Source: Chryseobacterium ginsenosidimutans (GTDB taxonomy: Bacteria; Bacteroidota; Bacteroidia; Flavobacteriales; Weeksellaceae). From it: 64,000 nucleotides of DNA. Position numbers and translations under genes: made by a program. The DNA lies in NCBI RefSeq assembly GCF_024807225.1, contig NZ_JANUCO010000001.1, forward strand, positions 4,340,001 to 4,404,000. The letters are read 5' to 3'. Shown in pieces: positions 61,323 to 64,000 of this stretch. The first letter of the stretch is position 1. The number at the start of each line of letters is the position of its first letter. The notes under the pieces were generated by a model that made no database searches, was not told the origin of the DNA, and saw only the letters and a list, made by a program, of their open reading frames with translations.

Positions 61323-63080
61323 TTACATTCTGTTTACAGTTCCTATTCCCAGAAGTTGTAAAGATTTTTTTATCGTTTTTGCTGTGAGATCTGATAAGTT
61401 TAATCTCATTTGTTTTACATTTTCATCTTCGCTTTTCAAAATCGGATTGCTTTGATAAAATGAGTTGTAAGATTTAACCAAATCATAGACATAATTCGCT
61501 ATCAACGCAGGACTCAATAATTCGGCTGCTTTTTCAACGATTCCTTTATAATTTGATAAAAGCATAATTAATTCTTTCTCATACTGATTGAAATCAACAT
61601 CAGGGGTTTGCTTTTCAACGTTTCCTTTTGACAATAAAGACTGAATACGAGCGTAAGTATACAAAATAAATGGTCCTGTATTTCCCGAAAATTCTACACT
61701 TTCTTCAGGATTAAACAACATTTTTTTCTTAGGATCAACCTTAAGCATAAAGTATTTCAATGCAGCCTGCCCAATTATTTCGTAAGACACTTCTTTTTCA
61801 TCATCAGAAAGTCCTTCCAATTTTCCTAAATCTATTGTTATTTTTTTTGCAGTTTCGTACATGTCCTGCATCAAATCATCAGCATCTACAACCGTTCCTT
61901 CACGAGATTTCATTCTTCCGTTTGGAAGTTCAACCATTCCGTAAGATAAATGATACAACTGATCTGCCCAAGAATATCCTAATTTTCCTAAGATTTTAAA
62001 TAAAACCTGGAAGTGATAATCCTGCTCGTTCCCAACAGTATAAATTAATTTCTGGATATTTCCCTCTTTGAAACGCTCTACCGCAGTTCCCAAATCCTGA
62101 GTCATATACACCGAAGTTCCGTCTGAACGTAGTAATAATTTCTGATCCAAACCATCTTCCGTAAGATCACACCAAACAGAACCATCTTCTTTTTGATACA
62201 AAACACCTTTATCCAAACCTTCCTGAATAAGATCTTTTCCTAAAATATAGGTATTGCTTTCGTACTGAACCTGATCAAAATCGACTCCTAATCTCTTATA
62301 CGTTTCGTTGAAACCTTTATAAACCCACGAGTTCATTTCGTTCCAAAGATTTCTTACTTTTTCATCGCCATTTTCCCAATCTAAAAGCATTTTTTGAGCT
62401 TCCTTCATTAAAGGAGCCTCTTTTTTTGCCTGTTCTTCGGAAATACCCTGCTCGATAAGTTCAGAAATCTGTTTTTTATATTCCTGATCGAATTTTACGT
62501 AATAATTTCCAACGAATTTATCACCTTTTGTTCCCGTTGCATCAGGAGTTTCATTTTTTCCAAATTTTTCCCAAGCCAACATCGACTTACAAATGTGAAT
62601 TCCTCTGTCATTAATAATCTGAGTTTTGATCACCTCAAAACCTGCTTCCTTGAGAATCTGAGCCACAGAAAAACCTAATAAATTATTTCTGATATGTCCT
62701 AAGTGAAGAGGTTTATTGGTATTCGGGGAAGAATATTCTACCATTACCGTAGAATTTTTCTTTTCTATTTTGTCAAAACCATTCGTAATAGATGTAAAAT
62801 TATCTACAAAAAACTGATTTTTAACTTTAACATTAAGAAAGCCTTTTACGACATTGAAACTTTCTAATAATTCTGTTTGCTCTGTTAAAGCTTCCCCTAA
62901 TTCAACACCAATACTTTCAGGATTTTTCTTCAATTGCTTTACCAATGGGAAAGTCACGATCGTAAAATCACCCTCAAACTCCGTTTTATTTTCCTGAACT
63001 TCCAGATTAATGTCTTTCAACTGATAGACATTCAAAATAACCTCCGAAAGTTTTTCTTCTATTATATTTTTAATATTCAT
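61323..63080 (-). CDS. argS: Arginine--tRNA ligase
   Basis: From the ATG at 63078-63080 the protein is 585 residues, beginning MNIKNIIEEKLSEVILNVYQ; the ATG at 63101 would add seven residues. The class I HIGH motif is HLGH in SSPNTNKPLHLGHIRNN, and the second signature appears as GRMKSREGTVVDADDL. The N-terminal ArgRS additional domain holds NKTEFEGDFTIVTFPLVKQL. The C-terminal anticodon-binding domain ends KKSLQLLGIGTVNRM, the usual ArgRS finish. It charges tRNA-Arg in translation. It is monocistronic, convergent with the BrkB gene. Confidence 0.97.
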   Translation of the reverse strand: MNIKNIIEEKLSEVILNVYQLKDINLEVQENKTEFEGDFTIVTFPLVKQLKKNPESIGVELGEALTEQTELLESFNVVKGFLNVKVKNQFFVDNFTSITNGFDKIEKKNSTVMVEYSSPNTNKPLHLGHIRNNLLGFSVAQILKEAGFEVIKTQIINDRGIHICKSMLAWEKFGKNETPDATGTKGDKFVGNYYVKFDQEYKKQISELIEQGISEEQAKKEAPLMKEAQKMLLDWENGDEKVRNLWNEMNSWVYKGFNETYKRLGVDFDQVQYESNTYILGKDLIQEGLDKGVLYQKEDGSVWCDLTEDGLDQKLLLRSDGTSVYMTQDLGTAVERFKEGNIQKLIYTVGNEQDYHFQVLFKILGKLGYSWADQLYHLSYGMVELPNGRMKSREGTVVDADDLMQDMYETAKKITIDLGKLEGLSDDEKEVSYEIIGQAALKYFMLKVDPKKKMLFNPEESVEFSGNTGPFILYTYARIQSLLSKGNVEKQTPDVDFNQYEKELIMLLSNYKGIVEKAAELLSPALIANYVYDLVKSYNSFYQSNPILKSEDENVKQMRLNLSDLTAKTIKKSLQLLGIGTVNRM

Positions 63081-63154
63081 CTGTTTATAATGATTTTTCA
63101 TAGCTATACGAATAGCTTTGATTAATTTTTTTTGAACTACAAATATACGGAAAT

Positions 63155-63181
63155 AAAAAAACCGCCCGAAGGCGGTTTTAT
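63155..63181 (-). terminator. Terminator of the SusD-like gene
   Basis: AAAACCGCC and GGCGGTTTT pair across a CGAA tetraloop and are flanked by A and T runs, between the SusD-like stop and the argS start. Confidence 0.85.
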
Positions 63182-63203
63182 ATTAAAATTTGCTTAGCAA
63201 AAA

Positions 63204-64000
63204 TTAGTTTTGATTCCAGAAGGGAGTGTATTGATTTTTAACAAAAGCCTGAGCCTGAGTAACATTTGGAACATTATTAGCGTTACCTGTATATTCAGAA
63301 GTAGGATAAATTAATCTATAAGGTTTGTTAGGATAGATTGCATTATCTGCTACAGGAATTGCAGGATAACCTGTTTTAAGGAAGTTAACATATGTTTCAA
63401 CCTGTCTTAAGTTTGCAAGAGAAGCAAATCTCTGATACTGGATTGCTGCAATTTGATTTGGAGCACCTGCCCAACCCACTGTAGTTGCATTTAATGCATT
63501 CAGATAATTTGTTGCCTGAATAGCCGTAAGACCATAGAATGCAAACGAATCTTGAACTGCAGACTGATATAAAGTCTGATTACTGAATGTAAAGATTGTT
63601 GGATATAAAGTCGCTGCTTCAGCAAGTAAAAGTTTATTTTCTGCTCCTAGTGCCAAATAACCATCCATTGCTGAACCACCCTGCGCAATTACAGCACCTG
63701 CAGAAGTATCACCCGCTGCTAACATTGCATATAAATTTGCATTGTTAAGAGCAGTTGGGCTAGAAACATTACTACCAATAAATTTCCATCCTATAAAAGA
63801 TGCAAGACTAAATTCATTCCCAGTTAGTTTAGGTCCTCCTTGTTTCAAACCAAGTACAGTAGCACCTGACTGTGCATTATTACTAGATGAAAGACGTCTG
63901 AACATAACACCACCTCTTGCATCAGCAGATGCTGAACCATAGCTAGTACCATTTACTGAAAAGGCGTAATATTGTGCAGCTTTATAAAGTCTCCACCCAT
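63204..64000 (-). CDS. SusD/RagB-family outer membrane lipoprotein (cut by window edge)
   Basis: The minus-strand frame is open from 64000 to the stop at 63204, giving the last 260 or so residues. Blocks such as WRLYKAAQYYAFSVNGTSYG, YLALGAENKLLLAEAATLYP, GLTAIQATNYLNALNATTVG and IAAIQYQRFASLANLRQVET are typical of the C-terminal part of SusD-like proteins. The end, RLIYPTSEYTGNANNVPN with TPFWNQN, matches the usual RIPYP..E...N final motif. SusD lipoproteins capture glycans or peptides for a TonB-dependent SusC partner, which would lie upstream outside the window. The N-terminus and lipobox are not visible. Confidence 0.9.
   Translation of the reverse strand, partial: GWRLYKAAQYYAFSVNGTSYGSASADARGGVMFRRLSSSNNAQSGATVLGLKQGGPKLTGNEFSLASFIGWKFIGSNVSSPTALNNANLYAMLAAGDTSAGAVIAQGGSAMDGYLALGAENKLLLAEAATLYPTIFTFSNQTLYQSAVQDSFAFYGLTAIQATNYLNALNATTVGWAGAPNQIAAIQYQRFASLANLRQVETYVNFLKTGYPAIPVADNAIYPNKPYRLIYPTSEYTGNANNVPNVTQAQAFVKNQYTPFWNQN

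Overview
The window looks like a chromosome segment of a Bacteroidota (Flavobacteriia) bacterium close to Chryseobacterium and relatives in the Weeksellaceae. The DNA is AT-rich. Several promoters fit the Bacteroidota -33 TTTG / 19 bp / -7 TAnnTTTG pattern rather than a sigma-70 pattern. Gene families such as SusD-like lipoproteins, lipidated TamL, DUF3667 and reprolysin-like secreted peptidases are typical of that group. This assignment comes from reading the sequence, not from a database search.

Layout. Bases 1-28650 are mostly housekeeping and small secreted or lipoprotein genes: a truncated metallopeptidase, sucC, a ClC channel separated from its promoter by an IS5-family element with intact ends, HMG-CoA reductase, a radical-SAM/DUF4130 DNA-modification pair, pfkA-gapA, a PAS-LuxR regulator, recA, htpG, an alkyltransferase-like protein, a deoxyhypusine-synthase-like protein, arfB, a menE-like gene and tRNA-Gln. 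Bases 28889-50440 form a ribosomally synthesised, post-translationally modified peptide (RiPP) locus. Bases 50805-64000 return to core functions: a nucleotide phosphodiesterase, a small HTH regulator, TamB-TamL, a BrkB-family protein, argS and a SusD-like lipoprotein cut by the window edge.

The RiPP locus is the most interesting part. Three precursor peptides carry nitrile-hydratase-like (NHLP) leaders ending in Gly-Gly, followed by cores unrelated to each other. A fourth leader-like protein has no Gly-Gly. A stand-alone LanM-type dehydratase (DUF4135) keeps its kinase and elimination motifs but has no LanC cyclase. Export would run through a C39-peptidase ABC transporter, a second NHLM ABC transporter, an HlyD adaptor and a TolC channel. 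Accessory genes encode a ThiF-like adenylyltransferase, an HECTH putative metalloprotease, a GNAT-like N-acyl amino acid synthase, a prolyl-oligopeptidase-like enzyme, an adenylate cyclase, a Crp-like protein, and AraC and LuxR regulators. Two precursor transcripts end in strong hairpins, and an approximately 123-bp tandem array lies directly upstream of one precursor.

A second, technical signal cuts across the window. Ten genes, including recA, carry a single +1 frameshift. In every case removing one A from a GAAAC (GTTTC on the other strand) restores the frame. This points to a context-specific sequence error rather than ten pseudogenes, and six of the ten genes lie in the RiPP locus.
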